NCBI GenBank assembly: GCA_020248905.1
Contig: JADCGR010000017.1
Coordinates: forward strand, 41,782-105,781
Source of the DNA: Curvibacter sp.
Lineage (GTDB): Bacteria > Pseudomonadota > Gammaproteobacteria > Burkholderiales > Burkholderiaceae_C
Direction: 5' to 3'
Length of the DNA: 64,000 nt
A model generated the notes under the pieces. That model had not been told where the DNA came from and searched no databases. It worked only from the letters and a program-made list of their open reading frames with translations. Each line of letters opens with the position of its first letter. Position 1 is the stretch's first letter. Of the stretch, positions 54,367 to 63,639 are shown one piece after another. The translations under genes were made by a program, and so were the position numbers.

Positions 54367-54903
54367 TCAGCGCTTGGCAGCCAGTGCGGCGGCCAGGGCG
54401 AACACCGAATTGGGCGCCGTCGTGCGCGGTGCCTCGAGCTTGCGCTGGCTGAAGATGCCGCGACGGCCGGCGCTTGCGCGCTCCTCGACCTGCACGCCCT
54501 TCGCGCGCTGCTCCTCGCACAGCTGCAGCAGCTTGATGCCCTGCAGGTGATCCATCATGCGGCTGTTGAGGCCGCTCCAGAGGTCCTGGGTCAGCTGCCA
54601 GCCGGCTTCCTTGCCCTCGCCGTCCTCGTCGGCCTGCAGGCCCCGCGGGCCTTCCACGGCGCGGATGATGTCCGCCACGCTGATGAGCTGCGCGCTACGG
54701 CCCAGGGTGTAACCACCGCCGGGTCCTCGGGTGCTTTCCACCAGCCCTTCCTGGCGCAGCTTGCTGAAAAGTTGCTCCAGATAAGACAGCGAGATGCGCA
54801 GCCTCTGCCCGATGGAATTCAGGGGCACGGGACCGGAGGCCTCGCGCAAGGCAAGGTCAATCATGGCGGCGACGGCGAAACGGCTTTTGGCGCTGAGACG
54901 CAT
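54367..54903 (-). CDS. Rrf2-family regulator without the cluster cysteines
   Basis: Winged-helix regulator of 178 residues. The HTH region is close to IscR: MRLSAKSRFAVAAMIDLALR, ISLSYLEQLFSKLRQEGLVE, STRGPGGGYTLGR. In IscR three cysteines near residues 92-104 bind a [2Fe-2S] cluster. The matching stretch here (AVEGPRGLQADEDGEGKEAG) has none; the only Cys is at LLQLCEEQ. It therefore acts without a cluster or senses something else. It is not next to isc genes. It is divergent from nhaR with a 137-nt AT-rich gap. Confidence 0.87.
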   Translation of the reverse strand: MRLSAKSRFAVAAMIDLALREASGPVPLNSIGQRLRISLSYLEQLFSKLRQEGLVESTRGPGGGYTLGRSAQLISVADIIRAVEGPRGLQADEDGEGKEAGWQLTQDLWSGLNSRMMDHLQGIKLLQLCEEQRAKGVQVEERASAGRRGIFSQRKLEAPRTTAPNSVFALAAALAAKR

Positions 54904-54988
54904 GGCATTTCCTTTCGTGCAGATGCGGATGCGGGGCAGGATCGCGCCCGCACGCCAAGAACTATAGGAACTTGCGACATTTCAGTAA

Positions 54989-55027
54989 ATTCGAATTTTT
55001 GATTAAATTACTTCGTCAAAAACGAAT
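54989..55027. promoter_or_regulatory. Inverted repeat upstream of nhaR
   Basis: ATTCGAATTTTTGA (54989-55002) faces TCAAAAACGAAT (55016-55027); the arms match except for two extra bases on the left. It lies in a strikingly AT-rich stretch 14 nt before nhaR, where a LysR-type protein would bind for autoregulation. Confidence 0.5.
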
Positions 55028-55040
55028 TAAAGAGATCAGC

Positions 55041-55940
55041 ATGAACTTCAAGCATTTGCACTATTTCTGGGTGGCAGCAAGGTCTGGTGGAATTATTAAG
55101 GCGGGCGAGCACCTACATACAACGCCCCAGACGCTATCTGGGCAGATCAAACTGCTGGAAGAAAGACTGGGCCGCAAGCTGTTTCGCAAGAGTGGCCGAC
55201 AGCTGGAGCTGACGGACGATGGCCGCCTGGCGCTGGGCTATGCCGATGAGATCTTCACCCTCGGGGCCGAGCTCGAGGCCGCCTTGCGCCAGCCCAGCAG
55301 CGGACCGCGGGTGCTGGAATTCCGGGTAGGCGTGGCCGATTCGGTGGCAAAGTCCGTGGCCTACCGGCTGCTTGAGCCCGCCATGGACCTGGACGCGCCG
55401 TTGCGCCTGATCGGCGTGGAGGGCAAGTTTCCCGACCTCCTGGCACAGCTGGCGCTGCACCGGCTGGACTTGGTGATTGCCGACGAGCCGCTGACCCGGC
55501 GCATCAGCGTCAAGGCCTACAACCACGCGCTGGGCACGTCGCGCATGAGCTTCTTCTGCGCGCCCTCACTACGTGGCCGCTTGCAGGGAGCATTTCCGCA
55601 ATGCCTGGACGGTGCGCCCATGCTGATCCAGGGGGCGAACTCATCGGTACGTCAGGCGCTTGATGCCTGGCTGGTGCGCCACCAGATCCAGCCGCACATC
55701 GTCGGTGAGTTCGATGACGGCGCGCTCATGACGGCCTTCGGGCGCGAGGGTCGGGGTGTCTTCATGTCGCCCTCCGTGCTGGAGGCTGAGACCGTGGCGC
55801 ATTACGGCGTTGACGTGATCGGCCATGGCGACGAGGAACTGGTCGAGGAGTTCTACGCCGTGTCGGTCGAGCGGCGCATCAAGCACCCGGCCGTGGCCGC
55901 CATCACGCAGGCGGCGCGCGGCCGCCTTTTTCACGCGTGA
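55041..55940 (+). CDS. nhaR: LysR-family activator NhaR
   Basis: Sodium/pH-responsive LysR regulator of 299 residues. The N-terminus MNFKHLHYFWVAARSGGIIK and the HTH AGEHLHTTPQTLSGQIKLLE are the NhaR signature; PMLIQGANSSVRQALDAWL and FMSPSVLEAETVAHYGVDVI are in the effector domain. In E. coli it activates the Na+/H+ antiporter nhaA; no antiporter gene lies in this window. ATG 55041 has AAAGAGA upstream. Confidence 0.93.
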   Translation: MNFKHLHYFWVAARSGGIIKAGEHLHTTPQTLSGQIKLLEERLGRKLFRKSGRQLELTDDGRLALGYADEIFTLGAELEAALRQPSSGPRVLEFRVGVADSVAKSVAYRLLEPAMDLDAPLRLIGVEGKFPDLLAQLALHRLDLVIADEPLTRRISVKAYNHALGTSRMSFFCAPSLRGRLQGAFPQCLDGAPMLIQGANSSVRQALDAWLVRHQIQPHIVGEFDDGALMTAFGREGRGVFMSPSVLEAETVAHYGVDVIGHGDEELVEEFYAVSVERRIKHPAVAAITQAARGRLFHA

Positions 55941-55955
55941 CCGCTCGGTTCACGC

Positions 55956-57098
55956 TCAGCCGGCACAGCGCGTACCGGCCTTGAGCCTCTGCGCGCGCTC
56001 CGGGGTGGCCGGGTGGGTGCTGAGCCAGTCGGCGGGCCCGCTGCGTTCGGCGGGCTCGGCCTGATTGGCACGCGGCACACCGCCCATGGACAAGCCCAGC
56101 AGCAGCTCGCCCATGGGCGCAGTGGGGAGCGAGGCCTGTGTCATCAGGGCCAGCGCAAAGCAGTCGGACTCGTTTTCGTGCTGGCGGCGGTAGGCCAGGC
56201 TTGTCAGCGTGGTGCTGGCCAGCGCAACCACGCTGGAGACATCGCCCAGTGCCAGCCCGAGGCCAACATTGAGCACACCCTGCTCGACGATCAGTCGCGT
56301 GCCGTGCCGGTGCTCAACGTGGCCGATCTCGTGCGCGAGCACGCCGAGCAGGGCGTCGTCGCTGAGGCCGGCGCGGGCTGCACTCTCCACCAGTTCATCC
56401 GTCATGACCAGGGTGCCGCCGGGCAGGGCGAAGGCATTGGGTCCGATCCCGCGGCGGAACAACAAGGCGTAGCGCGGCGCATAAGCCGGGTAGCGCTTGA
56501 GCGCGGGCTGCAGATGCCCCAGCAGCTCGCCGAAGCGGGCCTGCAGGGCCTGCTGCCGCTCTAGGGGCAACTGACTGGGCTTGAGCCAGGCGCGATCGAC
56601 CTGGGCCAGGGCCTCGGCGCTCAGCTTCAGTTCCCATTGCAGCGGTACATGGCGGCTGAGCTCGGCCGCCGCCCAGGGCGTGCCGTAGCGATAGAAAGCC
56701 ACCAGGCCCAGCACCGCCGCCACCAGCACAACTAACAGAACCGACCAGCGGGTCTGCATGCGCTGGGCGAGTCCGGGGCGCAGGCCCGCCTGCAGCTGGG
56801 CCTGCTGCCATAACAGGGGCTGGTCGATCTCCAGGCTGCCATGTGCATGCAGCGCCACGGTGACCCGCTCGGGGGCCCGGCCGGCTGTCCACTGTGCGGG
56901 CCAGTCCACCTCATCGTGCTCGAAGCGGCGCGAGGCTGCGTGGCCCTGGTCCAGCACGTGCAGGCGCAATCCCGGCCCGCGGGGGCCGGGCTCGAACGCC
57001 ACCAGGACCTCGCGCGCGCGGCTGCTGTGCCCGTCGAACCACCGCACCCGTATCGGGCTGGCTGCGGTTCCCTCGGCGCTGTGGTCGGAGCTGGTCAT
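55956..57098 (-). CDS. M48-family metallopeptidase, membrane-anchored
   Basis: 380 residues. The N-terminal 120 residues form a small beta domain (RWFDGHSSRAREVLVAFEPG), then one membrane span (SVLLVVLVAAVLGLVAFY), then the peptidase: GIGPNAFALPGGTLVMTDEL, zinc motif HEIGHVEHRHG, third ligand in RRQHENESDCFAL, and STHPATPERAQRL. The catalytic domain should face the periplasm. The DUF898 gene upstream ends 26 nt before it, so the two are co-transcribed, a common pair in Burkholderiales. Confidence 0.92.
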   Translation of the reverse strand: MTSSDHSAEGTAASPIRVRWFDGHSSRAREVLVAFEPGPRGPGLRLHVLDQGHAASRRFEHDEVDWPAQWTAGRAPERVTVALHAHGSLEIDQPLLWQQAQLQAGLRPGLAQRMQTRWSVLLVVLVAAVLGLVAFYRYGTPWAAAELSRHVPLQWELKLSAEALAQVDRAWLKPSQLPLERQQALQARFGELLGHLQPALKRYPAYAPRYALLFRRGIGPNAFALPGGTLVMTDELVESAARAGLSDDALLGVLAHEIGHVEHRHGTRLIVEQGVLNVGLGLALGDVSSVVALASTTLTSLAYRRQHENESDCFALALMTQASLPTAPMGELLLGLSMGGVPRANQAEPAERSGPADWLSTHPATPERAQRLKAGTRCAG

Positions 57099-57124
57099 GG
57101 CTGTGCGGCGGGGTGTCCTGGCGA

Positions 57125-58345
57125 TCAGCCCACGATGTCCAGGCCGGCAGCATCGGCCAGGGCATCGCCCAGACCCTCTTGCTGCCTGACGAGCTCACCC
57201 ACAAGCTGATCCAGGCCACCCTTGACATGCAGGGTCACCGAGTCGGCCTTCATGCGGTATTCGTTCACGCGGGCAAAGGGCCGATAGAAGCCCAGGGTCA
57301 GCAGGGTGAGCAGCAGGTTCTTGAGGCGCAGGCGCACGAAGGCCCACGGGCGCAGATCGCATTTGAAGCGCGCGATCCGGCTCAGGCCCACATTGCTCCA
57401 GATCAGCTGGAACATGCGCGCCTCGCGGTAGGCGCGCGCCGGTGCAGAGGCGGGCACGAGCCCGATGAAGACCCCGATCACGACAACGAACATCAGCACT
57501 AACAGGGCCGGGCCCTTCGCCTGCCGGACCACCGCCTCCAGGGTGTACATCGCGCTGAAGCCCAGCGCCAGGATGACTGCCACCCCTGCGAGGAAGACGA
57601 GGACCGTCGCGGCCCAGATGCGCACGAAGTCGCTGTAGACCGGCTTCCAGCGCCCGTGCTGGTGGCCGATGCCGCCACGCAGCACCAGCAGGCTCTTGTA
57701 GTTGAACTCGACGCGGATGATGCACAGCACGCTGAGCAGTACACCCAAAGCGAGCAGGCCCCAGCCATGCACCCCGATATCGGGCAGCGATGGAACGCCC
57801 GCCGCCGGTATGCGTGGCGCGTCAGGCGTCGGCGTTGGCGGCTCGGCCGAGCCCAGCATCTGCAGGCTCAAGGTGAGCGTGATCCAAAGCGCGGCCATCG
57901 CGAAGATGGGCCAGCTCGCGAGGTAAATCTCCTTCCACTTTGCCGCGAAGTGCAGCTGCAGGCCACGCCAGCGCGTGCTGGCCAGGCGAAAGCGCATGGC
58001 GCTGCCCCAGAGATAGGGTGCCAGCAGCGCCGCCGCAACGATGAAGACCAGCGCCACGGTGTCCTGTCCGGTCTCGGCGGCGATGTGATACGTCAGGTAA
58101 AGCAGGGCGAAGATCAGGAAGCTCACCACCATCTTGCGCAAGGGTGCGGTGAACTCCAGCGAACTGTCGGCAACCTGCGTGTGGTCATAGAACCAGCGCG
58201 CGGTGCGACGGCGCGCCCAGGGCGTGTACAGACCCAGCGTCACGATGGACAGCAGCAGGTTGACGATCCAGACCCGGAAGTACTCGCCGCCCGTGCCGGT
58301 GAAACGCAGCCGGTAAGACGTGATGCCGTGTCGTGTGGTGCTCAT
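57125..58345 (-). CDS. DUF898 (YjgN-like) membrane protein
   Basis: 406 residues with two similar halves, each with about four spans. FTGTGGEYFRVWIVNLLLSI and TLGLYTPWARRRTARWFYDH begin the first half; TLGFYRPFARVNEYRMKADS ends the second. These are the YjgN motifs. Function unknown. ATG 58345 is chosen; a TTG two codons earlier is also open. It is followed by the M48 peptidase gene, which may act on it or with it. Confidence 0.88.
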   Translation of the reverse strand: MSTTRHGITSYRLRFTGTGGEYFRVWIVNLLLSIVTLGLYTPWARRRTARWFYDHTQVADSSLEFTAPLRKMVVSFLIFALLYLTYHIAAETGQDTVALVFIVAAALLAPYLWGSAMRFRLASTRWRGLQLHFAAKWKEIYLASWPIFAMAALWITLTLSLQMLGSAEPPTPTPDAPRIPAAGVPSLPDIGVHGWGLLALGVLLSVLCIIRVEFNYKSLLVLRGGIGHQHGRWKPVYSDFVRIWAATVLVFLAGVAVILALGFSAMYTLEAVVRQAKGPALLVLMFVVVIGVFIGLVPASAPARAYREARMFQLIWSNVGLSRIARFKCDLRPWAFVRLRLKNLLLTLLTLGFYRPFARVNEYRMKADSVTLHVKGGLDQLVGELVRQQEGLGDALADAAGLDIVG

Positions 58346-58410
58346 GTGCAAACGTGCTCCGTGGGTGCCCCTTGGTGCCCACGGGCCAGTTTAGCAGCGG
58401 CGCTGAATGC

Positions 58411-59307
58411 TCAGCGCGATTCCTGCAGACGCTCCACATGCGCCAGCAGGGAGCGGCGCGCCACCGGCCAAACGGCCTCGGGCACATCGTCGTAAGCGCG
58501 GGGCAGCCAGTCATCTAGCGTGCCATGGGGCAGCTCTTGCATCACGCGACGGATCTTGGCCTCGCGCTGCAAGCGGTGTGCCTTGAGCCGCGCGATGGCC
58601 TCGCGCGCCTGCGGCAGCACATGGCCGTGCGCCGGCAGGATGTAGTCCAGGGCCAGGTGCACGCAGGCCCAGTCGAGCGCATCGAGCGCATCGAGGTAGG
58701 CCGTCATATTGCCGTCGGGCGGATTGATGACCGTGGTGCTGCCATTGAGGATGTGATCGCCCGAAAACAGCAGGCCGGCACCCGGTACATCGGGCAGCAG
58801 CAGGCAGAGGTGGTTGGCCGCATGGCCCGGTGTGTGGATGACCTCCAGAGCGTGCCGCGTTTGCCCGCTGGTGTCGCTCAGCGCAAGCTGCTCCCCATTG
58901 GCCAGGGCGCGGTCAGGCACAAAGTGGCTTGCGTCGTTGGCGGTGGGCGCTGAGGGCAGGCCCAGCACCGGCGGGGCGCTGCCGCCGCGCTCGCGGCACA
59001 GGGCCTGCAGCGGCCGGGCTGCAGGCGCATGGTCGGCGTGCGAGTGGGTGCAGACGATCAGCCGGATGTCGCCGCCTGCCGCGTGCCACAGGCGTTGGAT
59101 GTGACCGGGCTCCAGCGGGCCAGGATCAATGACCAACCAGCCCGTGGCCACAGCGCCAACCAGATAGCTGTTTGTACCCGGCCCGGTCATCAGCCCCGGG
59201 TTGGACGCGGTCAGGCGCAGCACATGCGGGCGCAGGGCCACAGGCTGCTCGTGCTGCCAGTCCGGGCGGGCCAGCAGCGTGTCTAGGGGTTCATGCGGAG
59301 TCAGCAT
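58411..59307 (-). CDS. MBL-fold metallo-hydrolase (LACTB2-like)
   Basis: Metallo-beta-lactamase-fold hydrolase of 298 residues. Metal motif HSHADH in LIVCTHSHADHAPAARPL, third His in IHTPGHAANHLCLLLP, Asp in LFSGDHILNG, and the last His in DYILPAHGHVLPQA. A C-terminal helical part (LQREAKIRRVMQELPHGTLD) is typical of LACTB2/RNase-like members. Start is either ATG 59307 or 59328; neither has a clear ribosome site. Divergent from the Bug receptor gene. Confidence 0.9.
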   Translation of the reverse strand: MLTPHEPLDTLLARPDWQHEQPVALRPHVLRLTASNPGLMTGPGTNSYLVGAVATGWLVIDPGPLEPGHIQRLWHAAGGDIRLIVCTHSHADHAPAARPLQALCRERGGSAPPVLGLPSAPTANDASHFVPDRALANGEQLALSDTSGQTRHALEVIHTPGHAANHLCLLLPDVPGAGLLFSGDHILNGSTTVINPPDGNMTAYLDALDALDWACVHLALDYILPAHGHVLPQAREAIARLKAHRLQREAKIRRVMQELPHGTLDDWLPRAYDDVPEAVWPVARRSLLAHVERLQESR

Positions 59308-59361
59308 GGAAGTAAGCGGTCTTACCATCGCACGATACCAAACAAACTCGGAGCCACGCGC

Positions 59362-60342
59362 ATGAAGAAACACGATGTCCGCCGTCTGCTGCTTGGCCTG
59401 GCCGCTGCGTCCTGTCTCGTCTTGCCCTGGGCGGCGCAGGCCCAAGACTGGCCGATGAAACAGCCCATCAAGCTCGTCGCGGTCTTTCCGCCGGGCGGCT
59501 CGGTGGACCAGGTGGCGCGCCTGCTCGCGCCTGCCCTGCAGCAGGAGCTGGGGCAGAGCTTCATCGTCGAAAACAAGGGCGGCGCCTCCGGCTCCATCGG
59601 TGCCGCCGCTGTGGCGTCTGCCCCGCCCGACGGCTACACCTTTGCGGTGGTGTTTGACACCCACGCCGTCAACCCCAGCCTGATTCCCAATCTGCCTTTT
59701 GACACCAAGAAAGACTTGAGTACTGTCATCGTCGTGGGCACCTCGCCCATGGTGCTGGCCACGCATGCCGGCTCCGAGTTCAAGACCTTCGCAGACGTGG
59801 TTGCTGCCGCCAGGACCCCCAAAGGCGCGAGCTATGGGTCGATCGGCTCCGGCAGCCTCGGGCATCTGGCCATGGCCTTGCTGGGCAGAAACGGCAGCCT
59901 GAACTTCACGCACATTCCTTACAAGGGGGGCGGCCCGCTGATGAACGACGCCGTGGCCGGCCACGTTCCGCTGTCCATCGGATCGGTCTTTGTGACCAAG
60001 CCCCACATCGACAGCAAGCGCCTGCGTCCTCTGGCGGTGACCACCAGCAAGCGTGCCGCCGACCTGCCTGATGTGCCGACCATTGCTGAAGCCGGCTTCA
60101 CCGGCTTCGAGGCCCCGGCCTGGTGGGCCGTGCTGGCCCCTGCCAAGACGCCCGCGCCCATCGTGGCGCGCATGAACGAGGCCATCAACAAGATCATGAA
60201 GAACCCGGAACTGGCCAAGCGCCTCGATACCCAGGGCATCGACGTGATGGGCGGCACCCCGCAGGCAGGTCAGGCTTTCATCGAGCGCCAGATGGACATC
60301 TGGGCGAAGGTGGTGAAGGACAACAACATCAAGCCGGATTGA
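59362..60342 (+). CDS. Tripartite tricarboxylate transporter receptor (Bug/TctC family)
   Basis: Periplasmic solute receptor of 326 residues. Signal peptide LLLGLAAASCLVLPWAAQA, then QPIKLVAVFPPGGSVDQVAR, ENKGGASGSIGAAAVASAPP and IPYKGGGPLMNDAVAGHVPL, the Bug signature. No TctAB membrane genes are adjacent, which is normal for the many orphan Bug proteins of Burkholderiales. Ligand, a carboxylate or small organic compound, unknown. GGAG lies 9 nt before ATG 59362. Confidence 0.94.
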   Translation: MKKHDVRRLLLGLAAASCLVLPWAAQAQDWPMKQPIKLVAVFPPGGSVDQVARLLAPALQQELGQSFIVENKGGASGSIGAAAVASAPPDGYTFAVVFDTHAVNPSLIPNLPFDTKKDLSTVIVVGTSPMVLATHAGSEFKTFADVVAAARTPKGASYGSIGSGSLGHLAMALLGRNGSLNFTHIPYKGGGPLMNDAVAGHVPLSIGSVFVTKPHIDSKRLRPLAVTTSKRAADLPDVPTIAEAGFTGFEAPAWWAVLAPAKTPAPIVARMNEAINKIMKNPELAKRLDTQGIDVMGGTPQAGQAFIERQMDIWAKVVKDNNIKPD

Positions 60343-60461
60343 GTGCCCCACCCGGGACCTGCTCCCTCCTTTCGCAACGCCATCCCTTCAGGGCCAAGGC
60401 CAGCGGCCCGACGAATCCGGTTCCGCGATGTTTCTGGGGGCGCTTCAGGTAGCGCTGACAC

Positions 60462-61007
60462 TTATTTTTCGGTGCTGACCTGTAGCGCCACGAGGAACCG
60501 CGCCACCATGTTGTAGGTGGCAATGGCACACGTCAGCTCGACCAGACCCGTCTCGTCGAAATGCTGGCGCAGAGCATCGAACACGTCGTCGCTGACCTGC
60601 ACGTCCAGCGTCATCTGCGCCGCATAGCGGATCACCAGCCGGTCCAGTTCATTGAGCGCGGGGTCGTTCGGTAGCCCGCGCGGATCGACGCGCACAAAGG
60701 CGTTCAGCGCATCCAGCTGCGCCTGGGTGCCGCCCGCAGCGAGGAAGTCCGGTGCGTGATGGTGATATTCGTATTTGGCGCCAGTGAGCAGCGCCACGGT
60801 GCAGATGCCCAGCTCCCGCAGTCGCAGACTGGTGGGCAGTTCGCTGCGCACGGCCTTGAGGTAGGTGTTCCAGCCGCGCGCGAGCGGCTCGCTCCAGAGC
60901 AGCGCTTTGTCAAGGTTGATGAGGGTGCCGCCCCGGCGTGCCAGGATGGCCTGCACCAGTTCGGCGGGCTGCGGTTTGCGTTCGGTGGTCCATTCGGGGA
61001 TGCGCAT
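60462..61007 (-). CDS. Carboxymuconolactone decarboxylase family protein
   Basis: 181 residues of the CMD/AhpD-like helical fold: RLRELGICTVALLTGAKYEY followed by HHHAPDF, and LVELTCAIATYNMVARFLVA near the end. The AhpD CxxC pair is absent (only one Cys in ELGICTVALL), so peroxidase-type disulfide chemistry is unlikely. It resembles CMD proteins of catabolic operons, but no such genes surround it. ATG 61007 gives MRIPEWTTERKPQP. It is convergent with the Bug gene and divergent from dapF. Confidence 0.88.
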   Translation of the reverse strand: MRIPEWTTERKPQPAELVQAILARRGGTLINLDKALLWSEPLARGWNTYLKAVRSELPTSLRLRELGICTVALLTGAKYEYHHHAPDFLAAGGTQAQLDALNAFVRVDPRGLPNDPALNELDRLVIRYAAQMTLDVQVSDDVFDALRQHFDETGLVELTCAIATYNMVARFLVALQVSTEK

Positions 61008-61100
61008 GCTGTGGCCTTCGTTGTTTTCTCGCGTGCCTGAGCGTTGCTCTCGGTGCGGTGCCACCAGCATACGCGCAGATTGGACGGATAATTTCCGGCC

Positions 61101-61970
61101 ATGCGTATTCGCTTCACCAAGATGCAGGGTGCGGGCAATGACTTCGTCGTGCTCGACGAAACCCGTGGCCCCAGCGTGCCCGGGGGCCTGAGCGCCGCCC
61201 AGTACCGCTGGCTGGCCGACCGTCACTTCGGCGTCGGTGCCGACCAGATTCTCACCGTGCGCCCGGCCCCGGCTGCGGGCATCGACTTCGAATACATCAT
61301 CCACAACGCCGACGGTGCCGAGGTCGAGCAGTGCGGCAACGGCGCGCGCTGCTTTGCGCGTTATGTGCACGACGCAGGGCTCAGCGGCAAGGACCGCATC
61401 CGCGTGCAGACCCTGGGGGGGGTGATAGAGCCCCGGCTCAACCCTGATGGTCGGGTGACCGTGGACATGGGGGCGCCCGTCTTCGAGCCCGAGCGCATCC
61501 CGTTTGATGCCACGGGCCTGCAGCCGGTGGCCAGCGGGGGCTGGCACACCTGGCCCGTGGCCGTGCAGGAGGCAGTGGTGCCGCTGGCGGTGGTCTCCAT
61601 GGGCAATCCCCATGCCGTGCAGCTGGTCGCGGACGTGGACGCCGCGCCCGTCCACACCCAGGGCCCGCTGATCGAGCACCACCCCCGCTTCCCGCGCCGC
61701 GTGAATACCGGCTTTTTGCAGGTGCTGAATCGCACGCATGTGAAGCTGCGCGTGTGGGAGCGCGGCGCCGGGGAGACGCTGGCTTGCGGTACCGGCGCCT
61801 GCGCAGCCGTGGTCGCTGGCATCCGCCTGGGCCTGATGGACCGCCGCGTCAACGTCCAGACCTGCGGTGGCGTGCTCACCATCGAATGGGCCGGCGGTGC
61901 CAGCCCGGTGCTCATGACCGGCCCGGCCACCACCGTGTTCACCGGCGACATCGACGTCCCGGACCTCTGA
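61101..61970 (+). CDS. dapF: Diaminopimelate epimerase
   Basis: Converts LL- to meso-diaminopimelate for lysine and peptidoglycan synthesis, without a cofactor. It has 289 residues: the start [16 protein letters not shown], the first catalytic Cys in [15 protein letters not shown], and the second in [12 protein letters not shown]. It begins a run with a DUF484 gene and xerC, an order kept in many Proteobacteria. Confidence 0.97.
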   Translation: MRIRFTKMQGAGNDFVVLDETRGPSVPGGLSAAQYRWLADRHFGVGADQILTVRPAPAAGIDFEYIIHNADGAEVEQCGNGARCFARYVHDAGLSGKDRIRVQTLGGVIEPRLNPDGRVTVDMGAPVFEPERIPFDATGLQPVASGGWHTWPVAVQEAVVPLAVVSMGNPHAVQLVADVDAAPVHTQGPLIEHHPRFPRRVNTGFLQVLNRTHVKLRVWERGAGETLACGTGACAAVVAGIRLGLMDRRVNVQTCGGVLTIEWAGGASPVLMTGPATTVFTGDIDVPDL

Positions 61971-61998
61971 CCTTCGCCCGCCTAACGTCCAACGTCCC

Positions 61999-62661
61999 AT
62001 GACCGAACAAGATATCGCCCAATACCTGCGCGGCAACCCCGCCTTCTTCGAGCGCCAGGCTGATCTGCTGGCCGAAATCTGCCTGATCAGCCCGCACAGC
62101 CGACGCACCGTGAGCCTGCAGGAGCGCCAGGCCGAGCTGCTGCGCGAGAAGATCCGCATGCTCGAAGGCCGGCTTATGGACATGATCCGCCACGGCGGCG
62201 AGAACCTCGCCTTGTCCGACAAGCTGCTGCGCTGGGCGCGCGATCTCTTCCTGGTGGAGGATGTGGAGCGGCTGCCGGTCAGCATTGCTGAGTCCATCCA
62301 GCTGCAGTTTGCCGTGCCCCAGGCGGCGCTCCGTCTCTGGGGCGTGGACGAGGCCTTTGCCGGCGAGCCCTGGGCCCACGGCGTCAGCGAAGACGCGCGG
62401 CTGTTGGCCGATTCGCTGCGAGAGCCCTTCTGCGGCGTCAACTCCGGCTTCGAGGCCACACAATGGCTGCCCCATCCCTCGCAGGCGGTTTCCATGGCCT
62501 TGCTGCCCCTGCGTCCGTTGCAATCAGGCCAGGCTGGCCCGACCTTCGGCATGCTCGTGCTGGCCTCGCCCGACGCGCAGCGCTACACCAGCACCATGGG
62601 CACCGAGTTCCTCACGCGCATCGCCGAAGTGGCCAGCGCAGCGCTGTCGCGCCTGAGGTGA
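61999..62661 (+). CDS. DUF484 family protein
   Basis: 220 residues: N-terminal helices (DIAQYLRGNPAFFERQADLL, SLQERQAELLREKIRMLEGR, coiled-coil prone) and a C-terminal GAF-like domain (TFGMLVLASPDAQRYTSTMG, TEFLTRIAEVASAALSRL). Its function is unknown, but it stands between dapF and xerC in many Proteobacteria and is probably co-transcribed. It starts 28 nt after dapF and xerC follows after 2 nt. Confidence 0.93.
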   Translation: MTEQDIAQYLRGNPAFFERQADLLAEICLISPHSRRTVSLQERQAELLREKIRMLEGRLMDMIRHGGENLALSDKLLRWARDLFLVEDVERLPVSIAESIQLQFAVPQAALRLWGVDEAFAGEPWAHGVSEDARLLADSLREPFCGVNSGFEATQWLPHPSQAVSMALLPLRPLQSGQAGPTFGMLVLASPDAQRYTSTMGTEFLTRIAEVASAALSRLR

Positions 62662-62663
62662 CC

Positions 62664-63620
62664 ATGTCAACGCCTGTGCCACCGGGCAGCGACGACCAGC
62701 AGATGGTCGATTTGTACCTGGAGCATGTGCGGGTGGAAAAGCGTCTGGCGGCGCGCACCGTCGAGCTCTACGCGCTGGACCTGCGCAAGCTTGCCGAGTT
62801 TGCGGCGCAGGCCGGTGTGGGCCTGACGCAGGTGCGCAGCGCCCATGTGCGGCGCTGGATCGCGCAGATGCATGGCGGCGGGCGCAGCGGGCGAGGCATT
62901 GCGCTCATCCTCTCGGGCTGGCGCGGTTTTTTTGCCTGGCTGGGCCGTGAAGGCCGGGTGTCAAGCAACCCGGTGCAGGACGTACGCGCGCCCAAGGTGG
63001 CCAAGCCGCTACCGAAAGCCCTGAGCGTGGACGATGCGGTCCAGCTGGCCGCCCACCGCGACGAAGTTGACGATCCCTGGCTGCAGGCACGCGACGCCGC
63101 CATCACCGAACTGCTCTACAGCAGTGGCCTGCGCGTGAGCGAGCTCACGGGCCTGGATGCGGTCGCAAGTGCGGCGGCGCGGGGCTGGATTGACCTGCAG
63201 GCGGCTGAGGCTCATGTGCTGGGCAAGGGCAGCAAACGCCGCAGCGTACCCGTGGGCGCGGCTGCCATTGCCGCGCTGAAGGCCTGGCTGGCCGTACGGT
63301 CACAGGCCAGCGGGGCGTCGGATCAGGCGGCGCTTTTCATCGGCCGCCACGGCACACGACTCACGCCCCAGTCGGTCTGGCAGCGACTCAAGCGGCGCAG
63401 CCTGCAGGCTGGCCTGGCCACGCCCGTGCACCCTCACATGCTGCGACACTCCTTCGCGAGCCATGTGCTTCAGTCCAGCAGCGACCTGCGCGCAGTGCAG
63501 GAACTGCTGGGCCACGCGAACATCGGAACCACGCAGGTCTACACGCGGCTCGATTTCCAGCACCTCGCCAAGGCCTACGACGCCGCCCATCCACGTGCGC
63601 GGTCCAAGGACATCAAATAG
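62664..63620 (+). CDS. xerC: Tyrosine recombinase XerC
   Basis: Site-specific recombinase that, with XerD, resolves chromosome dimers at dif. It has 318 residues: SAM-like N-terminal domain (residues 10-95), then the catalytic domain with Arg in LYSSGLRVSELTGL, Lys in GKGSKRRSVPVG, HxxR in HPHMLRHSFASHVL, His in LGHANIGTTQ, and nucleophile Tyr in VYTRLDFQHLAKAYD. GAGGTGA precedes ATG 62664. Position after dapF-DUF484 distinguishes it from xerD and phage integrases. Confidence 0.96.
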   Translation: MSTPVPPGSDDQQMVDLYLEHVRVEKRLAARTVELYALDLRKLAEFAAQAGVGLTQVRSAHVRRWIAQMHGGGRSGRGIALILSGWRGFFAWLGREGRVSSNPVQDVRAPKVAKPLPKALSVDDAVQLAAHRDEVDDPWLQARDAAITELLYSSGLRVSELTGLDAVASAAARGWIDLQAAEAHVLGKGSKRRSVPVGAAAIAALKAWLAVRSQASGASDQAALFIGRHGTRLTPQSVWQRLKRRSLQAGLATPVHPHMLRHSFASHVLQSSSDLRAVQELLGHANIGTTQVYTRLDFQHLAKAYDAAHPRARSKDIK

Positions 63621-63639
63621 CCCGCCCTTCAGCAAGTCC

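Noticed and set aside
58411..60351. A 646-codon open frame on the minus strand running through the Bug receptor gene
   Set aside because: Only its last 298-305 codons show protein-family motifs (MBL fold). The rest is antisense to the clear receptor gene at 59362-60342 and has the composition of a GC-rich shadow frame.
60462..62552. A 696-codon minus-strand open frame covering dapF and the DUF484 gene
   Set aside because: Family motifs (CMD) begin only at ATG 61007; the upstream part is antisense to dapF and the DUF484 gene.
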